From the NCBI GenBank assembly GCA_002706605.1, contig PALT01000038.1, positions 124,001 to 188,000 of the forward strand: DNA of 64,000 bases. The letters run 5' to 3'. The position numbers were made by a program, and so were the translations under genes. Below the pieces are notes generated by a model that made no database searches, was not told the origin of the DNA, and was given only the letters and a program-made list of their open reading frames with translations. This stretch comes from Rhodovulum sp. Lineage in GTDB: Bacteria; Pseudomonadota; Alphaproteobacteria; Rhodobacterales; Rhodobacteraceae. This document shows, one piece after another, positions 28,859 to 37,814 of this stretch (its first letter is position 1; each line of letters opens with the position of its first letter).

Positions 28859-30583
28859 TCAATGGTGGTGTTCGTGGGTCCGGTCGTGCGGGGTATGCGC
28901 CGTATTGCGGACCAGTTCATAATGCACCTCGGGCAGATTTGGACCCTGATGCAGCTTGCGCACCGCCTCAATCACAAGGCCGCCGGCCACCGTGCGCCGT
29001 GAATGTAGGCGTTGCGCATCGGCCCATGTGGCGACCTTGAACCGTTCAAACCACAACTCCGCATCCTGAATGTCGCGCGACAGGGTCCAACGCGCCGCCC
29101 CGTCACGGATACGATTGCGCCGCTTTTCACGCATGACGGACAGAAATTCGGGAACGTCCTCCTCGCGGATGCGATAGGTGATCGTGGTCAGGATCGGTCC
29201 GCTTTTCATCACCATATCGACCTTGGGCTGGGGTGGCTTCCAGTCCGATTGCGGGTCCAACCCGAACCCGTCGGGTTCCTTGATCCGCAGGAACAGACCA
29301 ATGCCCGCCCCCGCCACCATCAGAGCAGCCGCCGAAAACAGGGCGGCAGGCGTGCCATATCCGCCTGCGATCATCCCCCAAATCAGACTCCCCAACGCGT
29401 TCCCGCCAAACACAAAGGTCTGGTAGATGCCGATGCTGCGGCTGATGACCCAGCGGGGCGAGGACACTTGGTTCGTGGACCCGAATGTCACCTGAACAAG
29501 TATCCAGCACATGCCGGTCATACAGGCGGCAATCAGCGATAGAATGATCGACGGGCTAAGACCCAGAACAACCATCCCCACGGCATAGGTCACAAACGCC
29601 CCCGCCAGATAGCGTTCGACCGGAATGAGACGGCGCAGGGTCTGGGACAGCACCGCCGCCGCCACCGCCCCGATGCCGAACGCCCCCAGCAGAAAGCCGT
29701 AAACCTGCGGGCCGCCCTGCAACACATCGCGCGCCACAAGCGGCAGCATCGCCATCACCGCAATAGCCGCGATGTTGAACACGCAAGAGCGCAAGATCAC
29801 CGTCAACAAGGTCGGCGACAGGGCAATATAGCGCAGACCGGCCAAGATCGCGCTGCCGAACGGTTCGGGCGGCAGGTCGTGGGACGGCTTTGCGATTTTC
29901 CACCGGCTGGCCACGAACAGAACGCTGATGTTGCTGATCGCGGCGACGACAAAGGCCAAGAACGCCCCGACCGACGCCACCAACGCACCGCCCAGTGCGG
30001 GCCCGAGGCTGCGGGCGATATTCAGGTTGCCGGTGTTGATCGCAAAGGCGGCGGGGGTCTTGTCGCGCTCAAAGAACTCGAACACCATCGACTGCCAGCC
30101 CGGATAATAAAGGGCCCGCCCCGCCCCCACGGCCAGCGTGCTCAGCAACAACAGCGACGGCGTCAGCGCCTCAAAATAGGCGGCGACGGCAACGGCGGTG
30201 AATACGATCATCAAAAATGACTGCGCCCACAGCACCATGACCTTTTGGCCGACACGATCGGACAAAGTGCCCCCCGGCAAAGACAACAACATCACCGGCA
30301 GGGCAACCGACGCTTGGACCAATGCGACCTGTTCCGGTGTACCGCCCAGCGAGACCATCAACCAAGACGCCCCCACCAGTTGGATTTGCCAGCCGAAATT
30401 GGCCGACAATCCGGCCAACCAATAGATCAAAAAGCCGCGGTTCTTGAGGGGATCGAACGGCGAGGTTTTGGGCGAGGAGCTTATTTTTCTTATCCTTTTC
30501 GGGTGTGACCCAAAACTAGCGCCGCCCCATTCACCCGTCGAGAGCGCGGAAACGCGGATATAGCCCGATCCTTTATGCCGCAT
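28859..30583 (-). CDS. MFS transporter, MFS_3 (enterobactin-exporter-like) type
   Basis: About 574 residues from the only nearby in-frame ATG (30583). Homologues usually start just before a segment like SPFDPLKNRGFLIYW, which here begins some 40 residues in, so the true start may be later. Twelve hydrophobic helices span about 50-450, with LSDRVGQKV as the MFS loop. The C-terminal ~110 residues form a soluble ABM-like extension (ITYRIREEDVPEFLSVMREKR), usual for this subfamily, ending in a His-rich tail (HEHHH). It is a probable drug or metabolite exporter with unknown substrate. Confidence 0.85.
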   Translation of the reverse strand: MRHKGSGYIRVSALSTGEWGGASFGSHPKRIRKISSSPKTSPFDPLKNRGFLIYWLAGLSANFGWQIQLVGASWLMVSLGGTPEQVALVQASVALPVMLLSLPGGTLSDRVGQKVMVLWAQSFLMIVFTAVAVAAYFEALTPSLLLLSTLAVGAGRALYYPGWQSMVFEFFERDKTPAAFAINTGNLNIARSLGPALGGALVASVGAFLAFVVAAISNISVLFVASRWKIAKPSHDLPPEPFGSAILAGLRYIALSPTLLTVILRSCVFNIAAIAVMAMLPLVARDVLQGGPQVYGFLLGAFGIGAVAAAVLSQTLRRLIPVERYLAGAFVTYAVGMVVLGLSPSIILSLIAACMTGMCWILVQVTFGSTNQVSSPRWVISRSIGIYQTFVFGGNALGSLIWGMIAGGYGTPAALFSAAALMVAGAGIGLFLRIKEPDGFGLDPQSDWKPPQPKVDMVMKSGPILTTITYRIREEDVPEFLSVMREKRRNRIRDGAARWTLSRDIQDAELWFERFKVATWADAQRLHSRRTVAGGLVIEAVRKLHQGPNLPEVHYELVRNTAHTPHDRTHEHHH

Positions 30584-30689
30584 AGCCAAAGACGATATCG
30601 CGACCACATGCAGGGCGGCTAGGATAGGGGCGCACGACCGCAGTCGGGGGGACGGCGGAGCCTGCACAAACGGGGGGAGTTCATGGTTC

Positions 30690-30705
30690 TGGCACGAGAA
30701 GTGCG
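30690..30705 (+). promoter_or_regulatory. Sigma-54 -24/-12 promoter before the ADP-forming CoA ligase gene
   Basis: TGGCACGAGAAGTGCG. The GG at 30691-30692 and GC at 30703-30704 have exact -24/-12 spacing, predicting transcription from about 30716, 76 bases before the ATG at 30792. The other 208-base gap content shows no better promoter. Match to TGGCAYRNNNNTTGCW: two mismatches. Confidence 0.75.
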
Positions 30706-30791
30706 TTTTTGGCCGCAACGCAGCATGGCCGCGCCATTTGGGCGCGCGCGGTGCTGATCCTAGTGCCTGAAACAGACGGAAGACCCAAACT

Positions 30792-32906
30792 ATGAACGCC
30801 CATTCCCCCGCCCCTGACGAGATTGCCGTGCCGCCGCTGGACAAGATTTTTCGCGCCAAAAGCGTGGCGATCGTCGGTGCCTCGCCCAAGCCGGGCGCGC
30901 GTAACCGGATCGTGAAAATCCTGATCAAGCACGGGTTTGAGGGGCGCATCTATCCCGTCTCGCCCAGCGCGGAGGAGGTTGAGGGCCACAAGGCCTATAA
31001 AACCCTCGCCGATCTGCCCGAGGTGCCCGATGTTGCCCTGATCATCACGCCCGCCGCCACGGTTCCGGGTCTGATTGAGGAATGCGGCGCCAAGGGCATC
31101 GCCTGTGCGATCGTCTATAGCGCAGGCTTTGAAGAGGTTGAGGGCGGGCATGAACTGGCCGCGAAACTGAAAGAGGCGGCGAACAAAAACAACGTTCATG
31201 TCCTTGGCCCAAATGGTCAGGGCGTATGGTCGGTTCAGGCAAAGACGATGCTGACCTTTGGTGCGGCGGCGTTCGGGCTGGAAAACCTGCGCCACGCCCC
31301 GATTGCCGTCGTGTCGCAATCCGGCGCGCTGATGGGGGCGATTGGCGCGCATCTGCAACGCACGGGCCTTGGGTGTTCCTATATCGTATCCGTCGGGAAC
31401 GAGACCTGCATGGATGCGCTGGACGCGCTCAGCTGGGTCGTGGAACAGGACGACGTGCGCGTTGTGGGTCTGTACCTAGAGGGTCTGGACAACGCCGCGC
31501 GACTGTTGCGCATCGCGGCCCGCGCCCGTGAACGCGGCATCCAGATCGTCACGCTAAAGGCCGGTCGATCGGCATTCGGCCAAGAGGCGACCGCGTCGCA
31601 TACCGGCAAAATCGCCTCGCCCCATGCGATCTATACCGACGTTCTGGAGCAGGCGGGTGTGATCATGGTCGACAGTCTGGGTGAGGCCATGGCGGCGGTT
31701 GAGGTTCTGTCCTTCATGCCGAACCCGCGTGTATCCGACGATCCCCTGTCCGGCATCGCCGTGATGAGTTCCTCTGGCGGGGCGGGCGCCCTGTTGGCCG
31801 ACCATAGCGACGAGCGCGACCTGCCCATGTCCACGTTCAGCGACGACGCCGCCGCAAAGCTACAGGAAATCCTGCCCGAATTCGCACGCAAGGCAAACCC
31901 CGTCGACCTCACTGGTCAAATCCGCCAGTTCCCGAACCTGTTTCGCGACACTCTGGCCGTTCTGGGCGCCGATGCGCGGACCGAGGCCATCGTGGTGCAA
32001 TTCGCGTCCAGCGGCATGAAAGACCTGATCGACAATGGCGATGCCTTCAAACAAGCCGCCCGCGAGAGTGGCCTGCCCTTGATCATCACCTTTGCGATGG
32101 AAAAGGTGTCGACCGAATTGAAGATGGAATTCATGGAGGCGGGAATCCTCATCTCCGACGATCCGTCCAACACCATGCGTGCGCTGCGCTGGCTGTATGA
32201 CCGTCAGCGGTTCCAGAACATCACTGTGGCCCTGCCCGACACGTCGTCATCCCCCCTGTCCGTCCCCCAGACATGGGATGAGATGATGGAGTATCTGGAC
32301 ACATCCGCGATCACGCCTGCCAAATGGACCCTGTTGCAACCGGGTGTGTCGGCGGTCGAGGGATGCAAGGATCTGAACTATCCGTTGGTGGTCAAGGTTC
32401 TGCCCGACGCGGCCGAACACAAGACCGAACTGGGTCTGGTCAAGCTCAAGGTCCAAACACCCGAGGACGTGGATGCCCACGCCGCCGAATTCCGCAAAAT
32501 CCTGAGCAACCCCGATCTGCCGGTTCTAGTTCAGGAAATGGTCACGGACGGCGTCGAGGTCGTCCTGTCCTGTCTGGGCAACACCGATTTCGGTCCGGTT
32601 CTGTCGATTGGCTCGGGCGGCGTTGCGGTGGAACTCTATCGGGACATCACCTATCTGGCCCTCCCCGTCACCCGCGAACAGGTCGAACAGGCCCTGAAAC
32701 GCCTGAAACTGTGGACCCTGCTCGAAGGGTTCCGTGGCGCGCCCGCCGCAGACACCGGGGCATTGATCACGGCGGCGGTCGAATTCGGCAACACCATCCT
32801 GCGCACCCCCGACCTTGCCGAGGCCGAGGTGAACCCCGTTCTGGTTCGCCCCAACGGTCAGGGTCTGGTCGCGGTGGACTTCCTCGGGACCGCCAAAGAC
32901 GCCTAA
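30792..32906 (+). CDS. Acetate-CoA ligase (ADP-forming) family protein, fused alpha-beta
   Basis: 704 residues. The order is a CoA-binding domain (about 20-115), a succinyl-CoA-ligase-like domain (about 165-305) with SHTGKI carrying the candidate phosphohistidine H270, then an ATP-grasp domain (about 480-700) with VKVLPDAAEHKTELG. NDP-forming acyl-CoA synthetases of this kind convert organic acids plus CoA and ATP reversibly to acyl-CoA. The acid is not known. It has its own predicted sigma-54 promoter, which ties it to the island, and its own terminator. Confidence 0.88.
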   Translation: MNAHSPAPDEIAVPPLDKIFRAKSVAIVGASPKPGARNRIVKILIKHGFEGRIYPVSPSAEEVEGHKAYKTLADLPEVPDVALIITPAATVPGLIEECGAKGIACAIVYSAGFEEVEGGHELAAKLKEAANKNNVHVLGPNGQGVWSVQAKTMLTFGAAAFGLENLRHAPIAVVSQSGALMGAIGAHLQRTGLGCSYIVSVGNETCMDALDALSWVVEQDDVRVVGLYLEGLDNAARLLRIAARARERGIQIVTLKAGRSAFGQEATASHTGKIASPHAIYTDVLEQAGVIMVDSLGEAMAAVEVLSFMPNPRVSDDPLSGIAVMSSSGGAGALLADHSDERDLPMSTFSDDAAAKLQEILPEFARKANPVDLTGQIRQFPNLFRDTLAVLGADARTEAIVVQFASSGMKDLIDNGDAFKQAARESGLPLIITFAMEKVSTELKMEFMEAGILISDDPSNTMRALRWLYDRQRFQNITVALPDTSSSPLSVPQTWDEMMEYLDTSAITPAKWTLLQPGVSAVEGCKDLNYPLVVKVLPDAAEHKTELGLVKLKVQTPEDVDAHAAEFRKILSNPDLPVLVQEMVTDGVEVVLSCLGNTDFGPVLSIGSGGVAVELYRDITYLALPVTREQVEQALKRLKLWTLLEGFRGAPAADTGALITAAVEFGNTILRTPDLAEAEVNPVLVRPNGQGLVAVDFLGTAKDA

Positions 32907-32934
32907 TTCCCAAGCGCAAAACAGGAACACCCAT

Positions 32935-32962
32935 AGGCTGGCGGCATGTTCGCCAGCCTTTT
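32935..32962 (+). terminator. Terminator after the ADP-forming CoA ligase gene
   Basis: AGGCTGGCG (32935-32943) pairs with CGCCAGCCT (32951-32959) around a 7-base loop and ends in TTTT. Confidence 0.85.
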
Positions 32963-33074
32963 GTCGTTTCCCTGTGGCCCTCGGTCGCAGACCCCGCTAG
33001 ACCGGCCCCATACACGACAAAGGCTCAGACGTGATCGACCCGCATTTCCATAACGTATTCCGAAGGTTCCCGTG

Positions 33075-34115
33075 ATGGGGAACTGGTTCGGATACGCGCT
33101 TGGGGCGGTTCTGGGAATCATTGGCGGCATCGTGATGCAAGCCATCGGCAGTCCCCTGCCGTGGTACATCGGCCCCCTGATGTTCAACGCCATCCCTGCC
33201 CTTGCCGGTGTGCCTGTGCGCGGGCTGAACATGCTGCGCCCTGTGGCCCTGCCGGTGCTGGGGGTCGTTTTGGGGTCGGCATTCCTGCCGGACATTTTTG
33301 CCAACGCAGGCGCGTTTGTCTTTGCCCTGTCGCTGATCCCCGTGTTCATCGTCGCCTCAACCTCGGTCAATTACCTGTATTACCGGCGGGTGGCGCATCT
33401 CGACCCGATCACATCCTACCTGTCCAGTGTTCCTGGCGGTCTGAACGACATGGTCCTGATGGGCGAACAGAGCGGCGGAGATTCCCGCCAGATCGCCCTG
33501 TCCCATTCGCTTCGGGTGATTGTGTCGGTGGTCGGCATCGCGGTTCTGGTGGTTCTGATTGCGGGCGATCAGACCGGTCAGGCGGGCGAACGGGGTCTGG
33601 TGGCCTTTGGTGAGGTGCCGCCACTTGAACTGTTGATCCTGCTTGGCTGTGCTGCGTTCGGGCCGTTGGCGGGGCGCTTGTTGCGCATCCCCGCGCGGGC
33701 CATTCTGGGCGCGCTGATCCTAAGCGCGATTGCCCACCTCACCGAAATCGTTCACTCTGCGCCGCCCACCACGATTTCACGCGCGGCCCAGCTGGTTCTG
33801 GGCGGGGCCGTCGGGGCAAGTTTTGCGGGCATGCACCTGCGGGTCGTCGCCCGCAGCATCATGCACGGCCTGATTGCCGCCGTTCTGGCGATCTGTGTCT
33901 CGGGCAGTATCGCGTTGATTGCCTATCTGGCGGGGGGGATGGATTTCTTTGCCTCCCTGCTCAGCTATGCGCCCGGCGGTTTGATGGAGATGAGCCTCTT
34001 GGCCCTCGCCATCAACCAGAGCGTCGCCTTTGTGACGATCGCGCATACGATGCGCTATGTCATCGTGATGTTCACCGCGATCTTCATTTTCAATCTGCTG
34101 CACAAACGCGATTAG
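33075..34115 (+). CDS. AbrB family membrane protein (putative transporter)
   Basis: 346 residues; a GTG at 33072 is an alternative start, both served by GAAGG. It has about ten hydrophobic helices in two homologous halves. Each half has a glycine-rich PGG motif: YLSSVPGGLNDM near 120 and LLSYAPGGLMEMSL near 300. This is the AbrB/PF05145 duplication family (once called ammonia monooxygenase-like), of unproven function, probably transport. It follows the CoA ligase gene after a terminator. Its stop overlaps the convergent dehydrogenase by four bases. Confidence 0.82.
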   Translation: MGNWFGYALGAVLGIIGGIVMQAIGSPLPWYIGPLMFNAIPALAGVPVRGLNMLRPVALPVLGVVLGSAFLPDIFANAGAFVFALSLIPVFIVASTSVNYLYYRRVAHLDPITSYLSSVPGGLNDMVLMGEQSGGDSRQIALSHSLRVIVSVVGIAVLVVLIAGDQTGQAGERGLVAFGEVPPLELLILLGCAAFGPLAGRLLRIPARAILGALILSAIAHLTEIVHSAPPTTISRAAQLVLGGAVGASFAGMHLRVVARSIMHGLIAAVLAICVSGSIALIAYLAGGMDFFASLLSYAPGGLMEMSLLALAINQSVAFVTIAHTMRYVIVMFTAIFIFNLLHKRD

Positions 34116-35404
34116 GCGGCCCGCAGGGTCACATCGCCAACCCGCTCATAAAGGGTGGCCAGAAAACTGACGGACGCACCCATGCCCAACTCTCGTGCGG
34201 CGGTCTCATAAATCGCCCGCACCTCACCCAGCATCAGGGTCGTCACCCCGTGTTTGAGGTTCAGTTCCTCAAGCTTGCGCATCGCGTCAATCGCATCGCC
34301 AAGGGTTGTGGCAGACGCGCGGCCCGTGGACAGCTCATCCAGAATGTTTTCGCATTCGCGGTTCCACGCCGATCCGTTGTTCAGAATGCGCCCGAAATCG
34401 GTCAGGTCCATCCCCATCTTGGCGGCGACTGACAGGATTTCATAGGCAACCGCACGGTTCGCCGCCGCCAGTGCCGTGATCGTCAGCGCGGTCACATCAC
34501 TGTCCGTGACACGGTCGAACGTGTCCATGAAACGCACACCGGTTGCCTGTTCCATGAACGGCATCACGTGGTCGAGACCCGCGTGATCACCGATTATGTT
34601 GATGTTCATCTGAACGGCGGCGCGCCCCAAGGCCGACAAGGGCATCGGCACACCCGCCGCAATCCCCAGTTCCAACGCCTGATTATTGTCCTTCAGCATC
34701 AGGGTCAGGGCAAAATCCCCGACCGAACGCTCGGCGATAATCGCGGGCAGAACTGTACGACAGGTAAAGTTGCCTGCCACACCGGCCTCCAATGCGGGGG
34801 TCAGTTCGCCCATCGGCACCCCCAACCGCACCGCCAACGCCGCAAGTTCAAGCGTCGCCACGCGGAACACCATGTTCATCATGTTGTTCAGGGTTTTGAC
34901 GGACTGGGCATCCCCCGCCACGCCGCTTGCGCGATAGATTTTCGACGTCATGGCACGTAGGGCGGGCATGGCGCGCGCTTGGGCCCCGTCATCGCCCGAC
35001 AGCATGATCGTGATCGTACCACCGACTGCGCTTGGCACACCGCCCGCGACCGGAGCGTCCAACATATCAACACCTTGCGCGGCCAGACGGATCGCCATGT
35101 CACGGGTTTCTGCCCCCACGCCACTGGTCTGATCAATCACGATCTTGCCGGGGGCGAGACCGCCCACCAGACCACCGTCGCCAAAGATCGCGGTCTCGAC
35201 ATTGCTGCTTCGGGGGAGGCACAGGAAAACGATATCACAGGCCCGCGCCATATCCGGCAGGGACGTCGCGGGCGTCGCGCCATACTCGGCAAAGCGCGCC
35301 ATGGCTTCAGGGTTCAGATCCCACACCATCAGGTCGTGATCCGCCACCAACCAACGCGCCAGCGCGCCCCCCATAGCCCCAAGGCCGACATAACCGATTT
35401 TCAT
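34112..35404 (-). CDS. 3-hydroxyisobutyrate-dehydrogenase-like NAD(P) oxidoreductase with extended C-terminus
   Basis: 430 residues from the ATG at 35404, with GAGGAAA upstream. The N-terminal Rossmann domain starts VGLGAMGGALA. The substrate loop is LDAPVAGGVPSAVGG (115-129). The catalytic Lys170 lies in SVKTLNNMM and a second lysine, K238, in MLKDN. Usual members end near 295-300. Here about 130 more residues form a second helical domain resembling the NAD_binding_11 repeat (GMDLTDFGRILNNGSAWN). It oxidises a beta-hydroxyacid, identity unknown. It has a predicted sigma-54 promoter divergent from that of the TRAP gene. Confidence 0.87.
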   Translation of the reverse strand: MKIGYVGLGAMGGALARWLVADHDLMVWDLNPEAMARFAEYGATPATSLPDMARACDIVFLCLPRSSNVETAIFGDGGLVGGLAPGKIVIDQTSGVGAETRDMAIRLAAQGVDMLDAPVAGGVPSAVGGTITIMLSGDDGAQARAMPALRAMTSKIYRASGVAGDAQSVKTLNNMMNMVFRVATLELAALAVRLGVPMGELTPALEAGVAGNFTCRTVLPAIIAERSVGDFALTLMLKDNNQALELGIAAGVPMPLSALGRAAVQMNINIIGDHAGLDHVMPFMEQATGVRFMDTFDRVTDSDVTALTITALAAANRAVAYEILSVAAKMGMDLTDFGRILNNGSAWNRECENILDELSTGRASATTLGDAIDAMRKLEELNLKHGVTTLMLGEVRAIYETAARELGMGASVSFLATLYERVGDVTLRAA

Positions 35405-35480
35405 AACGTTTCCTCGTCTCTCACCCTGCGCTGATTGTGGTGCATTATGCAACGACACCGGGCGCGTTCGTGGGGGGCTT

Positions 35481-35496
35481 CGCAATCGACATGCCA
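35481..35496 (-). promoter_or_regulatory. Sigma-54 promoter for the 430-residue dehydrogenase
   Basis: Minus-strand TGGCATGTCGATTGCG matches TGGCAYRNNNNTTGCW at all but the last position. The predicted start near 35470 is 66 bases from the ATG. Confidence 0.8.
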
Positions 35497-35516
35497 ATGG
35501 TGGAAAGACGGCATTT

Positions 35517-35532
35517 TGGCATGGCAAGTGCG
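35517..35532 (+). promoter_or_regulatory. Sigma-54 promoter for the TRAP binding-protein gene
   Basis: TGGCATGGCAAGTGCG, with GG at 35518-35519 and GC at 35530-35531. The predicted start near 35543 leaves a 127-base leader. The element is 20 bases from the divergent one at 35481-35496, so the two form a back-to-back pair. Confidence 0.72.
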
Positions 35533-35669
35533 TCTCCACCGCCCTAGACAGAGGGTGTGCCGGCGCAACGAACACTGGCATGGGCCCCTCTGTGACGGAG
35601 GAGACGCGGGAAACCGCAAACAACGGGACATTTCACCCTGTTCCGTGCCCATCAGGAGAGGAAATAGAA

Positions 35670-36803
35670 ATGAAACACGTCAAACGCGCCCTGCTGTGTG
35701 GTGGTATCGCTCTGGCCGTTGCCAGCACCGCCTCGGCTGAAACCTACCGGTTCTCAAGCTGGAACGCCCCGACCGAGCCGACGACCCAAGCCAACGACCA
35801 GTTCATCAAAGACCTTGAGGCCGCCACGAATGGCGACATCACGTTCCAGCATTTCACCGGTGGTGCGATCATGCCGCCGAAATCCCACCTGCAAGGCATC
35901 GGTGATGGCGTTGCACAAATCGGTCAGACGACCGTGGGCTATACCCCGTCGGACCTGCCGATCAACGCCTCGATTGCCGGCTTTGGCTTTATCGAACCCG
36001 ATCCAATCGCGATTGGCGCGGCCTATGCCGACTGGATCATGCACGACCCCGCCGCTCAGGCCGAATGGCACGGCCACAACGTGATCCCGATGGCGGGCTT
36101 TTCGACCCCCGAATACTCGCTGATGTGCAACACTGCCGAACCGGTGACCGAGCTTGAGCATATGAAGGGCCTCAAGGTCCGCGCCTATGGCCTGATCGGC
36201 GCATTGGTGACCGATCTGGGTGGTGTCCCCGTTGGCATGCCCGCCTCCGAGGCCTATCAGGCGCTGCAAACCGGCGCGCTGGACTGCGCCTCGCTCAGCG
36301 CGAACTGGCTGCGCGACGGCAACCTCCAAGAAGTGTCGAACTCGACCACGCTGACACGCTGGACGCCTGCGTTCAACTCGCCCCAGATGACCATCAACAA
36401 AGACTGGTGGATGGGCCTGACAGACGAACAGCGCGGCATCATCTTTGAACTGGCCGCCCGCACACAGGCCCGCGCACACATCATGTACGCGGAATCGGCA
36501 AGCAGTGCCCTCGCCAACGCCCTCGAAACCGGCCAAACGATTGAGGTCGAACCGGCAGACAGCCTGCAGAACGCCGTTCAGGCATGGATCGACAACGGTG
36601 TGGGCGATATGATCGGCATCGCGCGCGACACCTACAAGATCGAAAACCCGCAGGCGGTGTTTGACTCCTTTGAACCCTATGTCACCAAATGGGGCGCCTT
36701 GGTGGATGGCCTGAACGACCGCAACGACGAAGAAGAACTGACCAAGCTGCTGCTGGACAACATGTTCAACGATCTGGAACCGTCCTCCTACGGCATGAAC
36801 TAA
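35670..36803 (+). CDS. TRAP transporter substrate-binding protein, DctP family
   Basis: 377 residues with a signal peptide (about 1-23, ...STASA). DctP features include YRFSSWNAPTEP at the mature N-terminus, GGAIMPPKSHLQGI, the KGLKVRAYG ligand-binding strand with its arginine, and YQALQTGALDCAS. It binds carboxylate ligands in the periplasm. An AGGAGAGGAAA ribosome binding site precedes the ATG. The DctQ and DctM membrane subunits are not next to it, so it is an orphan receptor here. It is flanked by two beta-hydroxyacid dehydrogenases and has a sigma-54 promoter. Confidence 0.92.
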   Translation: MKHVKRALLCGGIALAVASTASAETYRFSSWNAPTEPTTQANDQFIKDLEAATNGDITFQHFTGGAIMPPKSHLQGIGDGVAQIGQTTVGYTPSDLPINASIAGFGFIEPDPIAIGAAYADWIMHDPAAQAEWHGHNVIPMAGFSTPEYSLMCNTAEPVTELEHMKGLKVRAYGLIGALVTDLGGVPVGMPASEAYQALQTGALDCASLSANWLRDGNLQEVSNSTTLTRWTPAFNSPQMTINKDWWMGLTDEQRGIIFELAARTQARAHIMYAESASSALANALETGQTIEVEPADSLQNAVQAWIDNGVGDMIGIARDTYKIENPQAVFDSFEPYVTKWGALVDGLNDRNDEEELTKLLLDNMFNDLEPSSYGMN

Positions 36804-36808
36804 GCGCC

Positions 36809-36830
36809 GCGCGGGGCACCTGCCCCGCGC
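36809..36830 (+). other. GC-rich hairpin after the TRAP gene
   Basis: GCGCGGGGC (36809-36817) pairs with GCCCCGCGC (36822-36830) around ACCT. It sits five bases after the stop, without a T-run, and forms a tandem with the next hairpin. Confidence 0.5.
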
Positions 36831-36846
36831 CACCGCTGAAACAATA

Positions 36847-36879
36847 AACGGCCCGACCGCAACGCGGACGGGCCGTTTT
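36847..36879 (+). terminator. Terminator between the TRAP gene and the convergent dehydrogenase
   Basis: AACGGCCCG (36847-36855) pairs with CGGGCCGTT (36869-36877). An inner CCGC/GCGG stem extends the hairpin after an A-A mismatch. A T-run follows. Its A-rich left flank suits bidirectional use. Confidence 0.85.
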
Positions 36880-36900
36880 CATTTTGGAAACGGGCGCCGG

Positions 36901-37788
36901 TCAGGTCGCGCGCTTGAAGGATGTCCCCGCCTCGGTCGCAATATAATCGCTGATGTCGAACAGGTTCGCCTCAGGCCCCAAGGTATTGGACGCGGCCTGC
37001 AACATCCCGCGCGCCAATTGACCGAACTGCAAGGGCACACCGGTTTCGGTGCCCAAGGCGGCGGCAAGATTGAGATCCTTCAGCATCAGCTGCAACAGAA
37101 AAAAGCTATCCGGCACGCCTTCGACGATCGCAGGCAACATGTTCTCGCTGGCCTTGCTGCGCGCCCCGCCTGCGTTCAGGACATCGCACATCACCGACAG
37201 GTCCAGACCGTTGCGTTGCCCCATGGTAACGCCTTCCAGCATCGCCAGACGGTTACAGGTGCTGACCATATTGTTGATCAGTTTCATCACCTGTCCCGCG
37301 CCGATATCCCCGCATTCAAAGATATTGGGGCTGATCTGTTCAAAGACCGGACGCAGTTCGGCGACGGTGTCATTGGCGCCGCCGACCATGATCGCAATGG
37401 TGCCCGCCTTTGCCCCTGCGGCCCCGCCGGACACGGGCGCATCGACCATGCGAATGTCCATCGCAGCCAATTCGGCGGCCATTTTGCGGGTCTCGTTCGG
37501 ATCGCCTGAGGTCTGATCGACGATGATCGTGCCGGGCCGCAGGCCGCGCGCCAACCCGTTCTCCCCAAAAATCACCGCCCGCACATCGCGCGACCGTGGC
37601 AGGCACAGAAAGATCACGTCACACTCCTCTGCCAGCCCCGCAGCCGAAGGGGCCGTCGTCGCGCCCGCCTGTGTCAGACGCTGAACCGCTTCCTCATTCA
37701 GGTCGAACACCTTGACGGGTCGTGACACCAACAAACGCTCTGCAAGGGCGCCGCCCATGACCCCCAACCCGATATACCCAACCTGCAT
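36901..37788 (-). CDS. NAD(P)-dependent oxidoreductase, 3-hydroxyisobutyrate dehydrogenase family
   Basis: 295 residues, normal family length. It has Rossmann IGLGVMGGALA, substrate loop VDAPVSGGAAGAKAGT and catalytic K169 (QVMKLINNM). Like the 430-residue paralogue it has DQTSG where 3-hydroxyisobutyrate dehydrogenases have D-S-S/T. The two may therefore share a substrate class, for example other beta-hydroxyacids. GAGAGGG precedes the ATG. It is third in the operon with the crotonase and the DECR-like SDR (26-base gap). Confidence 0.88.
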   Translation of the reverse strand: MQVGYIGLGVMGGALAERLLVSRPVKVFDLNEEAVQRLTQAGATTAPSAAGLAEECDVIFLCLPRSRDVRAVIFGENGLARGLRPGTIIVDQTSGDPNETRKMAAELAAMDIRMVDAPVSGGAAGAKAGTIAIMVGGANDTVAELRPVFEQISPNIFECGDIGAGQVMKLINNMVSTCNRLAMLEGVTMGQRNGLDLSVMCDVLNAGGARSKASENMLPAIVEGVPDSFFLLQLMLKDLNLAAALGTETGVPLQFGQLARGMLQAASNTLGPEANLFDISDYIATEAGTSFKRAT

Positions 37789-37814
37789 TTTGACCCTCTC
37801 TTGGTATTCTGACG

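Noticed and set aside
35574-35592. Second TGGCATG before the TRAP gene (35576) as a promoter
   Set aside because: The sequence after it (GGCCCCTC) has no GC at -12; only the element at 35517 has full spacing.
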